The position numbers and the translations under genes are program-made. The notes under the pieces are model-generated. The model was given only the letters and a program-made list of their open reading frames with translations. It had not been told where the DNA came from and searched no databases. Of a DNA stretch of 64,000 nt, positions 55,856 through 64,000 are shown one piece after another. The DNA lies in NCBI GenBank assembly GCA_029204225.1, contig CM055101.1, forward strand, positions 31,030,519 to 31,094,518, in the 5' to 3' direction. Within the stretch, counting starts at the first letter, position 1. Every line of letters begins with the position of its first letter. Origin of the DNA: Diphasiastrum complanatum (lineage: Eukaryota; Streptophyta; Lycopodiopsida; Lycopodiales; Lycopodiaceae).

Positions 55856-57300
55856 CGATGCCTTTCCCTTACCCTTGTGTCTAGTAATCGCTTGTACATC
55901 AGCTAATGGTGGTTATTCCACTGTAATCAACTGCCCCGATGCCTGTTGCTCAGGAGCATTCATCCCACCTGGGTTTTGAGGTGAATTTTGCACAATGTTT
56001 TGATCATTGATACGATTATTAAGTTGCGGTGGTGACAATCCTCTTTCTAGGTTCCCAACATATTGCCATACAATCGAAATAACGGTGACCCCTCTAATTG
56101 TAGAAATTGCAAATATCATCTGGTAGATCTAGTCGGTAACACACTTGTCATTGAAAGAGTTGTGGTTGCATCTGATTCCCTTGCTGATAAAGGCCTAGAT
56201 ATGTCTGCATTTGCGGCTATATTTGTTGCAATGGTGGTTGCTAATACTGAGGCTTTTGCATTTGCGATTCTTGCGGTTGGTGTGCTTGGACTGCGAATGC
56301 TCTAGCAGATCTTACCGTTGGCAGTCTTCTGCGGTAATTCATCCAGTGGTTATATGCATTACAAATCACACAGTATCGGGTGCCATTAGGACATTCATTT
56401 ATATAGTGCCCTTCCTGATTGCAATTTTGGCAGAAACAAACATTTTCCTAGTGAAATTCCTTAGTAATAACCTCTTTCATGACCGCTGGCAATGGCTCAC
56501 TAGTTTTTCCTTTCTGCTTATGCTTCTTCAATCGTTTCCCTTCATGTGAAGAAGATGAAATCCCTTCCAAACTTGAAGAACTATCTGATTTGAACCTGTA
56601 TCTGAATCAGAATCAGATGAGTCATCTCGCCGATGATGTCGACGCTGTCGTCGGTACTTCTTCCTAGTTTCTTCTTCCTCCAACTGTCTTGCAGCATCCA
56701 CAATCTGTTCCAAGCCTTGGTCGTGTAGCAAAGTAGTTCTCCGTTGGAAAACCTTGTGTAATCCATGGCAAAAATACTTAATGCATTTCACATCTGTGAG
56801 TGGCTCCTGTAATCTCTTTTCTAGCACCTTGAACCGTTAAATATAAGATAATATGTCCTCCTTCTATTTTTGCTTGATTGTCTACAATTTGTCTAGTATT
56901 TCTTCATCCTCATGTTCCTTTCAATAGCTTTTCAATAATGCTCTTTGCAATTTATCCCAGCTTCGAAACTCTTGCAGCCCATATTGTGAGTACCATTGTA
57001 AGGCATTCCCTTTCAACATGGTCTCCACTTCATGATTCACCTGGTAAACCGCAGAGAATTGGTGAATGTGCATGTCAGGATCATCATGCTTCTTACCTTT
57101 AAAACACTGAAACATAGCCGCCCAAGTCCGGCCTATCAGAACGGTCTCCATTCTGTGTAGAATTGTAGTTTTCCCAGATCCGAACAACTACTACCTGTAT
57201 ACATTAAAGGTAATTCTACTTCCTCTTCCGCTAACTCTATCCACAATTCAAATCTATTTCCCTCCAGAATGTGCTACCATGAAGAATTTGTCCCAGCAAC
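55856..57300 (-). pseudogene. gypsy F right copy gag
   Basis: Minus strand. ORF 57187-56921 has the gag core L-K-G-N-A-L-Q-W-Y-S-Q-Y-G. ORF 56827-56528: L-E-K-R-L-Q-E-P-L-T-D and K-Y-F-C-H-G-L. Zinc-knuckle remnants lie around 56340-56440. ORF 56119-55913 is the linker (N-L-E-R-G-L-S-P-P). Frames match the left copy piece by piece with independent stops. Confidence 0.82.
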
Positions 57301-57906
57301 GGAACCAAAAAGGTGTTAGGGGTGTGTTTTAATCCCTTAACTCCTTGTTTACAACTACAACAATGGAACCCCCTAAGTTAATAAGAATCCTAAGTTAATG
57401 AGAATCCCATTATGAAAGCCATTAACAGTAATATATCCAACAACATTTCATCGAGATGAAACATTGCAACTACCATTCATCCAACAAGTAAACTGGTTCT
57501 ATGCAAATATTATACTGCCATCATGCTCACAACTCACAATATATGACAATGCGATAATCAATTACAGAAGTAATAGCTGATACATGGTATTTAGCATCTA
57601 CATGCTGGTCACTTAAAAGGTCTTAAGCAAGGACACTCTCTCTTGTTGCATGTGAATCGCATGAAGTCTGGAACTAAATACAAACAGTGCTCGGCTCTCA
57701 ACTTTCATCTCTTCAATACCTTCCTCTTAGACCAACTAGTATCCAAAAGTTCAGTATCAAAAAGCCCCCTCTTCACTCTTCAAAATACCTATTTATTCTT
57801 TCTGTAAAAACCTCCCAATTCCATAACACCTCTTTTCCGAAATGACCGCAATCGTCGTTTTATCTTTCCGTGTTTTACACTGTAATCGTCGAGTTTACGG
57901 TTCCTT

Positions 57907-58699
57907 TGTTAGATTTCTTATGCTCAGTCTTAAAACAAATCGTTCAAGTAATGAGCATCCTGAAAAACCTAAAGACCTTCACATTTTTTTCTTTGAAATT
58001 TTCTATGCCTTAGAAATCATTTTAAAACACCTTCGTCTTTTTTGCCTTTTTCGCTCCATAGTGAAAAATGTGACACATTGGCCAAGTGGCCAGAATACCT
58101 TGGAAATCATTTTAAAGCACCTTCGTCTTTTTTGCCTTTTTTGGTCCATAGCAAAAAATGCGACACACTGGCCAAGTGGCCAAAATACCCTAGAAATCAT
58201 TTTAAGGCATTTTTGCCTTTTCCGCATTTTTGTTAACCGACTTCGCCAATGTATGAGTAACCCTAAAACAGCTGGACAAACAAATATCCCAAAGGCGGTT
58301 GACGGTTTCCAACTTTTGTACATTTGCAAAGACTGGCATAAATAGCCTTAAAGGCTTGTAATATATTTCCTCTCCTGTAAATCTCTATATTAGATGAAAC
58401 AAGCTATGTAAGTGTTAATTTTTGGAAATTCTCTTTTAATCAGAGTCATTTGTAGCTAGCGTTATCACGCTCAGCAAGCTGAAGTTATTATTTCAAGCCA
58501 TTGTACTCACAGTTGATATTTTATCAGAGTGCAATTTTTGTCTCACTACTGCGTCGTTCATTTGCGCAAACTGTATGAATTCTTCTACTTGAATATTTCT
58601 ACTGCTAACTATTGTGTTTCCGTTCCTACACACCTACGCTCTGAGCAACTGAGCCTTCACTACGCTCACGACCACCGTTTTATGACATGGTATCAGAGC
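57907..58699 (+). repeat. copia G 5' LTR and primer-binding site
   Basis: TGTTAGATTT...TTATGACA followed by tggtatcagagc (perfect primer site). Contains two and a half copies of a 90-bp tandem repeat (58008-58097, 58098-58187, 58188-58250; ccttggaaatcattttaa... ). ORF 57842-58345 and its opposite-strand partner cross the repeats and are not genes. Confidence 0.85.
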
Positions 58700-58830
58700 A
58701 GGCATTTCAGTAATTTGCATTTTTACTGCCGATTATCAGTCTTGTTTCTTTCAAAACATCTTTCTAGCAAACGCGCAGCCAACAGTATTCTGAAAGTCAT
58801 TGTTTCTACCAACGATCTTGTTCAACCAGA

Positions 58831-59451
58831 ATGAATCCATCATCCAATTCATCTCTCATTGACAAACTCGATGGAGATAACTACCATCTTTGGAAATTCG
58901 AAATGAAGGTTATACTTCTAGCCAAAGAATTGTGGGACATCATTGATGGCACAGAGCTCAAACCAGAAGGTGATGCAGCCATCATCACCAAGTGGAGACT
59001 GAGAGATGGCAAAGCATTTGCCATGATCACTCTCAATATCAAGGATACTCAGATCAGCCACGTACATGTTGCTCAGACAGCTAAGTATGCATGGGACATC
59101 CTAGCAACTCTTTATGACATTGGAGATGTTACATCCAGGCTCCATCTGAGAAAAAAAAATTTCAACCTCAGAATGTCTGAAGTAGATAGTGTTTCGAGCC
59201 ACCTCAACACCTTCAAAAATCTTATGGAGCAAATGACTACAACAGGCTCAGTCATAGAAGATTCTGATGCACTCATGACTCTATTATCAAGTCTACCTGA
59301 AGCCTACGAAAATTGGGTAATGGGAATTTCTACCCAAAAGCACCTCACTCTATCAAGAGTAATCTCGGTGTTTCTACAAGAGGAGATCAGAAGATCAGCA
59401 TCCTCCTCAGGCTCAAGATCGGATCTCCAAGCTCTGTATTCAAAAAATTAG
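58831..59451 (+). CDS. copia G gag
   Basis: 206 codons, starting MNPSSNSSLIDKLDGDNYHLW at the first ATG after the leader. UBN2-type gag with N-Y-H-L-W-K-F-E-M-K, L-W-D-I-I-D-G, A-W-D-I-L-A-T-L, S-L-P-E-A-Y-E-N-W and a serine-rich end. Close to copia A gag (8537-9121) and in better condition. It is open throughout, but the rest of the polyprotein is missing, so it could only act in trans, if at all. Confidence 0.88.
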   Translation: MNPSSNSSLIDKLDGDNYHLWKFEMKVILLAKELWDIIDGTELKPEGDAAIITKWRLRDGKAFAMITLNIKDTQISHVHVAQTAKYAWDILATLYDIGDVTSRLHLRKKNFNLRMSEVDSVSSHLNTFKNLMEQMTTTGSVIEDSDALMTLLSSLPEAYENWVMGISTQKHLTLSRVISVFLQEEIRRSASSSGSRSDLQALYSKN

Positions 59452-59704
59452 AAGTTTAGATCCAAGAGATCTACAAAGTTAGGCTCTATTGACAAAAAGA
59501 GCAACATGCAGTCTGGACCAAATTCCGGTCCAGGATCGAATTCAAGCTCTTCATCATTCCAACTTGTGTAGAAACTATTTTGTAGATACTATAAGAGGAT
59601 TGGTCATGAAATCAAAAACTGCCAAACTGCAAAGTATAACAAGGAAAAGAAGAAGCAATTTCAACAACAAGCACAAAGTGCAGTTTCTGTTCATTCTTTC
59701 TTAG
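59452..59704 (+). pseudogene. copia G zinc-knuckle region
   Basis: After a TAG, shifted frames read C-R-Y-Y-K-R-I-G-H-E-I-K-N-C near 59575, a knuckle with its second cysteine changed to tyrosine, as in copia A. ORF 59489-59704 is in another frame. Confidence 0.6.
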
Positions 59705-59856
59705 CCCATTTTCGAGCTCTCGGGCTCCTCGACATAGGATGAACTATTGTTGTTCTCCTGTCTGTTCTATGCTTATTTATTTCTCGGGGTCTGGTGGCAA
59801 TCCATGGCTGCGTGACCCTTTTTATGAAAATGGATACACTCAATCTTGGGATTGAG

Positions 59857-60669
59857 CTAGCATGTATCTACTGTATGCCCATCTCTTCTGCATCTCATGC
59901 AAGCTTTCTTGTCTGCACCTTGTTGTTTTGACCTCCCTTTGCTCTTCCAGTTGCCTTTGTTGGTTCCCTCTGCTTGTTGTTCACGATCCTGCCTTTGATT
60001 CGGCTCCCTCTTAGGCTTGAATTGCTTCTTAGATTTTTCTTTGTTGCCATAGAGGGCCTGGTCAGAACCATCTTTGTGATCAAGATGTTCTCTGGCCTCG
60101 ACTTTCTCTTGAATCTCGACAATTGCCTTTTCGATGTTCATGGCAGGATCTTTCGCGAGCAGGGTTCTTGTCATCTGGAATGATCTGGATAAGGCTCTCA
60201 ACAGGTACGTGAGCTACTTTTCAGCTGACACAATGTTCTTTCCTCCAGAGCTATGTAGTGACAGAAACAGATCCTTCATCTTTCTTATGAAAGAAGTGAG
60301 GTCTTTTTCATCCCACTACAAATTCGTCAACTGATCTTCCAACATCATGATTTGACTTCTTGATTTCGTCTGAAATATGGTGAGTAATGCATCCCACATC
60401 TCTTTAGATTTGGAGAGTGTATCCAGGTCAAGTGTGAGACTATCTTCGATTGAAGATGATAGCAAGACTATTGCCTTGTTGTTTTTCTCCCTCCATTCGC
60501 GTAGCTCCTTGTCTGTTGCTGTAGGCATTTCTTTTGTGTCATCCACCCAGGGAAATAGTCCTTCGCCCTTGAGTATCAGTGATGTCTTAACTTTCCAGGC
60601 TAGAAAGTTAGATCCTGAAGAATCAAGTATTGTGCAGATCTTGCTCTGCATGCTGTTGATTGAAGCCAT
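59857..60669 (-). pseudogene. copia H gag and zinc knuckle
   Basis: ORF 60669-60316 starts MASINSMQSKICTILDSSG and has N-F-L-A-W-K-V-K-T-S, G-E-G-L-F-P-W-V and S-K-E-M-W-D-A-L of UBN2 gag. After a TGA, ORF 60201-59857 continues as a K- and Q-rich linker to C-M-R-C-R-R-D-G-H-T-V-D-T-C, an intact CCHC pattern that binds RNA in this family. Confidence 0.85.
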
Positions 60670-60784
60670 TGCCTCTTGGAGTCTGTTCTCTTGTTGATGG
60701 TTGTTTGTTTGAATGCTTGGCCTCCTGAATTTGCTAGCTTCTTGGCTATGTCAGAATATGACAAGATGATGGCTTTAATACCAC

Positions 60785-61810
60785 TGATAATGATGAGAAT
60801 CGAGATCGGTCGCGAAGCTTTCGCGAAGGAACCACGACTCTCTTGCACTCGAATGGAGTTCAGATGAAATCACTCGACACCGCCAACTGAATCACTCCTA
60901 CAGTCCTCCAAAGTGTAGTCAGGCACTGCTGATGTACATTTATAAAATTAATGCAGCATTCAACATAGTTTCAACCAAGGTGCGGAATTCAAATGAACAA
61001 GAAAAACTCAGACACACAATTAACAGCAGATGCATTTGCATTCGAGATCAGACACAACGAGAAAAAAAAAACATCTATATTGATCTTTCTCTGATTTCTT
61101 CAAGCACTGCATGCAAATCCACGTAGTGCGTTGGCGTGGGAGAAACACAGTTCTCTCACGAACAATATCTCGCTTTACTAGCGGACAGTTGGATCTACAA
61201 ATCCTAGACAGAATTGTCTTCGCACGCAGGCAGACATATATTCTGTATTTTGTCCTGATTGCTTACTTGCATCAGACTACTACATTACACTGTATGTGTA
61301 CTCTATTGATCTATATGTCAAGTATCATCCAGTAAGTATAGTCGTTCTATGTAAATCTAAGATTAGAGTGATTAAGCATCTACAACTAATCAGGGAATTA
61401 CAAGAGTGGCAGATTAGCCACAACCTAAAATGTATCTGCTGACGTCATGCCATCAGATCAGATATCTGTACTTCTAGGTACTTGTGTGATCTTTGCTGGT
61501 ACTCTTTGGAGCGTGGAGGGCAGGAGAAGGTTTTGTATCCGTCGTTGGTTTTTGTTTTGGTTGTTTGCCTTCTCTCGTACTGGACCGCAAAAGATTCTCG
61601 TGTCAGACCACAAAAGATTCTCGTTTGTGAATCTTTCGTGTTTGCAAACCGTTCGTCTTCGTCTGCTTTGACTTTCGTGTTCGCGAACCGTTCATCTTTG
61701 TTTCCTTTGACTTTCACGTTCGCGAATCGTTCGTCTTCATTTCCTTTGACTTTCGTGTTCACAAAAAATTTTGTGCTTCGTGTCTCCTAACTTTTGTGTT
61801 CACGAACATT
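60785..61810 (-). repeat. copia H 5' LTR with 39-bp tandem repeats
   Basis: Starts next to the primer site. Three units of 39 bp at 61634-61672, 61673-61711 and 61712-61750, plus a decayed fourth. Because 39 is a multiple of three, ORFs on both strands show 13-residue repeats; these are not genes. Right edge approximate. Confidence 0.65.
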
Positions 61811-62099
61811 TTTGTTAGGCTGAGGGTTGAAAGCTAGCAAGGCTTTGTAGTTAGAAACATTTCGTTTCTTCAATTATCACGCTCAGCAAGCTAAAATTAT
61901 TACTTCAAGCCATTGTACTCACAACTGATATTTTATCAAACTGCAATTTTTGTCTCACTACTGCGTCGTTTATTTGCGCAAACTGTATGAATTCTTCTAC
62001 TTGAATATTTCTGCTGCTAACTATTGTGTTTCCGTTCCTACACGCCTATGCTCTGAGCAACCGAGCCTCCGTTGCACTCATGACCGTTGTTTTACGACA
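61811..62099 (+). repeat. copia G 3' LTR end
   Basis: From 61875 it matches the last 240 bp of the 5' LTR (atcacgctcagcaagct...acgaca). The part before that does not match. Confidence 0.75.
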
Positions 62100-62349
62100 C
62101 CCTTACGGTCTGTTCCACTCACCATCGAAGACCGCAATCCTCACTCCTATGATTCCTTACTGACTGTTCAATTCCCACTTGATTATGACTTATCCTAACC
62201 TTCTACTTACAGCAACATTTCCTACTTAATACACCCAATCAATTATGCCTACACATTCCTAATAATCAATTACAATTTGTAATTTCCAACCACAATTACA
62301 TTCTCAACATTTAATAACTATATGGGCTCTTGGCCCAATACATGTTACA

Positions 62350-62669
62350 AGTGGTCATCTCGACCCTACACTCATGAAGGCATAGGAGGAGGGCACTTTG
62401 TGGCTAATCTAACTACAAGAAATGTACTCCCGAGTGAATTTTGGTGGCCAACTCCTCACATGGATGTCTATCAATTCACCAAGTCATGCAATGTGTGCCA
62501 ACATTACCGAAAGTCCATAGACCTTGATTGGATGCCTTTGCAATGGATCATCGCACAAATCTCATTCAAAAAGTGTGGCATTGAATTCGTTGGCTTGATA
62601 CATCCAACTGCTTACGCATCTGCCAAGAATAAAATTGCATCTGACAACTCATCTAGTACCCCTTGCTAG
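62350..62669 (+). pseudogene. gypsy integrase zinc-binding domain
   Basis: Plus strand. P-Y-T-H-E-G-I-G-G-G-H-F, L-P-S-E-F-W-W-P-T-P-H and S-C-N-V-C-Q-H-Y make the H-H-C-C zinc domain that precedes the gypsy integrase core; I-E-F-V-G-L-I starts the core. It ends near 62665 where an opposite-strand RNase H of similar family begins. Confidence 0.85.
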
Positions 62670-62679
62670 GTGGTATGTT

Positions 62680-63060
62680 ACGGATCTTGAATAAAGGATC
62701 CACTAGATAGTGTTGCTTCCCTTTTCGCATTATGATCCAAAATTGAAATTCTTGTAATAGCAACAACCATCTAGTGATTCACCCAATAGTTCAAGACCAG
62801 TTGACAAGATACAAAAGAGCTTGGTGGTCAACTTAAAAAACAAAGGGATTGGCGAGGAAATAGTGACAATACTTCATTACAATATAAACCAAAGCCAGGG
62901 CCCCTCATTTAGTGGTAGTGTAGTTGAGCTCAGCTTGTATCAGTTGTTGACTAGCAAAGTACACAGAATAACCCTCCTTAAACTCCGCTAGTTGTGTTAG
63001 AACACTACGAATGGCATATTTGGAAGCATTTGTAGAATGTGAAACCCGATGGTCCAATTT
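62680..63060 (-). pseudogene. gypsy RNase H fragment
   Basis: Minus strand. F-A-S-Q-Q-L-I-Q-A-E-L-N-Y-T-T-T and R-E-A-L-A-L-V-Y near 62890-62960, then H-Y-F-L-A-N-P-F-V-F and C-E-K-G-K-Q-H-Y near 62720. In an intact element this domain is directly upstream of the integrase zinc domain on the same strand; here the two converge. Confidence 0.8.
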
Positions 63061-63229
63061 GGAGATATAAGGATTGGATTATATAACTTGTTGGAAGGTG
63101 CCTTCCTATATATATTATAAATAATGATCATTATATATTGTTCAATGATATTGAAGATGTTTCTGATTTGAGATAAGATGAAATCTTCTCAAAAAAATTT
63201 AAAATAATCTGATATTATTGATTATGATG

Positions 63230-63760
63230 GCAACTGGAAATCTAGCAAGGAGACATTGGATGCCACGATGGAAAAATACAAAGCTTATTCTAAAACCTTT
63301 CCGAGTGAAGAAGAATTTTCTGGAGTTTTAGAAAGGTATCCACCAAGGATTCATCATAAACTAATGAGAACTGAAGAGTCTTGTGGTGGCCACAACATTA
63401 CAACAAAATTATGGTCGGTTTCGATGAAGAAGATCTTGTAAGTTATTGTTATATGACCTTATACCTTAATTATTGTTCTATTTATTTGTATATGTGATTT
63501 TAACCTTTCAATTTAAATATATCTCTTATTGTGCTTCTTTATAGAATACCATCGAAGTAGATTTCTTTGCTATAAGACGTGGAGGTTTTTGAGAGGTATT
63601 GGCAGCTGTTGGGCACAAGGAGACATCCCTTGCCCATTATGTAAAGGATTTTGTAAATAACAAAATTTGTATTTATCATACGAGTTATAGTCCATTCGCC
63701 GCAACCATTATAACGACAATTAGAGTATTGTCTGTTTGCTTAAGAGGCCACAATTATGCT
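63230..63760 (+). pseudogene. unrecognised two-exon-like fragment
   Basis: ORF 63256-63441 reads M-E-K-Y-K-A-Y-S-K-T-F and L-E-R-Y-P-P-R-I-H-H-K-L, ending at a GTAAGT-type donor at about 63439. A possible acceptor (tttatag, about 63545) leads to I-E-V-D-F-F-A-I-R-R-G-G-F, a stop, then A-V-G-H-K-E-T-S-L-A-H-Y-V-K-D-F. No mobile-element motif and no family that I recognise. Could be a host pseudogene. Confidence 0.3.
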
Positions 63761-64000
63761 AAATGAACATTCAAAATTCTTTTGTTAAGAGGGATCTAGA
63801 TATTAAAATACTCGGTTATTTCCCTAAAGATACCACAAAAAGATCATCTTCAATGGCCATCTATTTGAATATATAAACATGAGCAAAAAGAAAACTATAC
63901 AGTTTTTAGATCCATATGAAAGCAGATTGTTCCTTCATGACAATACCATGCATCTCAAACTTGGAGATGATGATAATTGAAATTAATATATATATATATA
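63761..64000. other. AT-rich end with (TA)n
   Basis: No coding frame; a short (TA)n run at about 63987-64000. Confidence 0.6.

Larger units (their letters stand above)
59705..61810 (-). mobile_element. Ty1/copia element H, 5' part
   Basis: Minus strand: 5' LTR 60785 to about 61810, primer site 60771-60783 (TGGTATTAAAGCC on the minus strand), gag and zinc knuckle down to 59857. Protease onward is missing at about 59705. The LTR shares blocks with copia D's LTR. Confidence 0.75.
57907..62099 (+). mobile_element. Ty1/copia element G (deleted, hosts copia H)
   Basis: Plus strand, inside the gypsy F LTR. 5' LTR 57907-58687, primer site 58688-58699, gag 58831-59451, decayed zinc knuckle to 59704, then copia H fragment, then LTR end up to 62099. 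Flanks tcctt (57902-57906) and ccctt (62100-62104) are a target duplication with one change. Protease to RNase H are missing. Confidence 0.8.
55856..62349 (-). mobile_element. Ty3/gypsy element F, right copy (interrupted)
   Basis: Minus strand: 5' LTR 57314-62349, split by copia G at 57907-62099, primer region ggaaccaaaaagg at about 57301-57313, gag 55856-57300. Cut on the left where it abuts the LINE. Same family as 47427-50395, opposite orientation. Confidence 0.85.

Noticed and set aside
58008-58250. CRISPR-like regular spacing
   Set aside because: The repeats are direct tandem units without unique spacers, in an LTR of a eukaryotic element.
57842-58345. 167-codon ORF and a 108-codon ORF on the other strand
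   Set aside because: They cross the LTR edge of copia G and are built from its 90-bp repeats (a multiple of three), so both strands stay open by chance.

Overview
This window looks like nuclear DNA from a land plant with a large, repeat-rich genome. Four things point there: stacked Ty1/copia and Ty3/gypsy LTR retrotransposons with plant-type primer-binding sites (the TGGTATCAGAGC motif), an autonomous-type Helitron, a LINE, and a short piece of plastid DNA (psaC end plus ndhD start). I cannot name the species. No intact host gene is visible. Almost every coding stretch belongs to a mobile element, and most are broken by stops, frameshifts, deletions or later insertions.

Layout. 1-10800: a minus-strand gypsy element (A) split by a minus-strand copia element (A, 203-9737). 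That copia is itself split by a chromovirus-type gypsy (B, 1070-7133, TSD tcatc) whose gag-RT half is inverted relative to its RNase H-integrase half. 10801-11253: solo gypsy LTR. 11263 to about 23340: a minus-strand Helitron with a HUH Rep domain, a Pif1-type helicase and a downstream set of short GT-AG exons leading to a GIY-YIG nuclease domain. Its Rep region is interrupted by a nearly complete copia (C, 15307-21287, TSD cattt). 23541-24257: plastid psaC/ndhD insertion. 24260-28500: mostly noncoding, with a 359-bp tandem duplication and one weak NAC-like ORF. 28640-31010: copia D, right-hand half. 31740-38030: an unrecognised split gene interrupted by copia E (32314-37394), which also carries an internal inversion. 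38109-47426: LTR and pol scraps of several elements, an 80-bp tRNA-like insert with 18-bp direct repeats, a strong hairpin and a 180-bp tandem duplication.

47427-62349: two copies of one gypsy family (F) in opposite orientation, with a copia LTR, a gypsy LTR and a 5' part of a LINE between them. The right copy's LTR is interrupted by copia G, which holds part of copia H. 62350-63060: convergent gypsy integrase and RNase H pieces. 63200-64000: an unrecognised two-exon-like fragment and AT-rich sequence.

The genes do not form a pathway; the window records repeated nested insertion and decay. The most interesting object is the Helitron with a spliced GIY-YIG tail. Next come the recurrent domain-boundary inversions in LTR elements, the plastid insertion and the tRNA-like insert.
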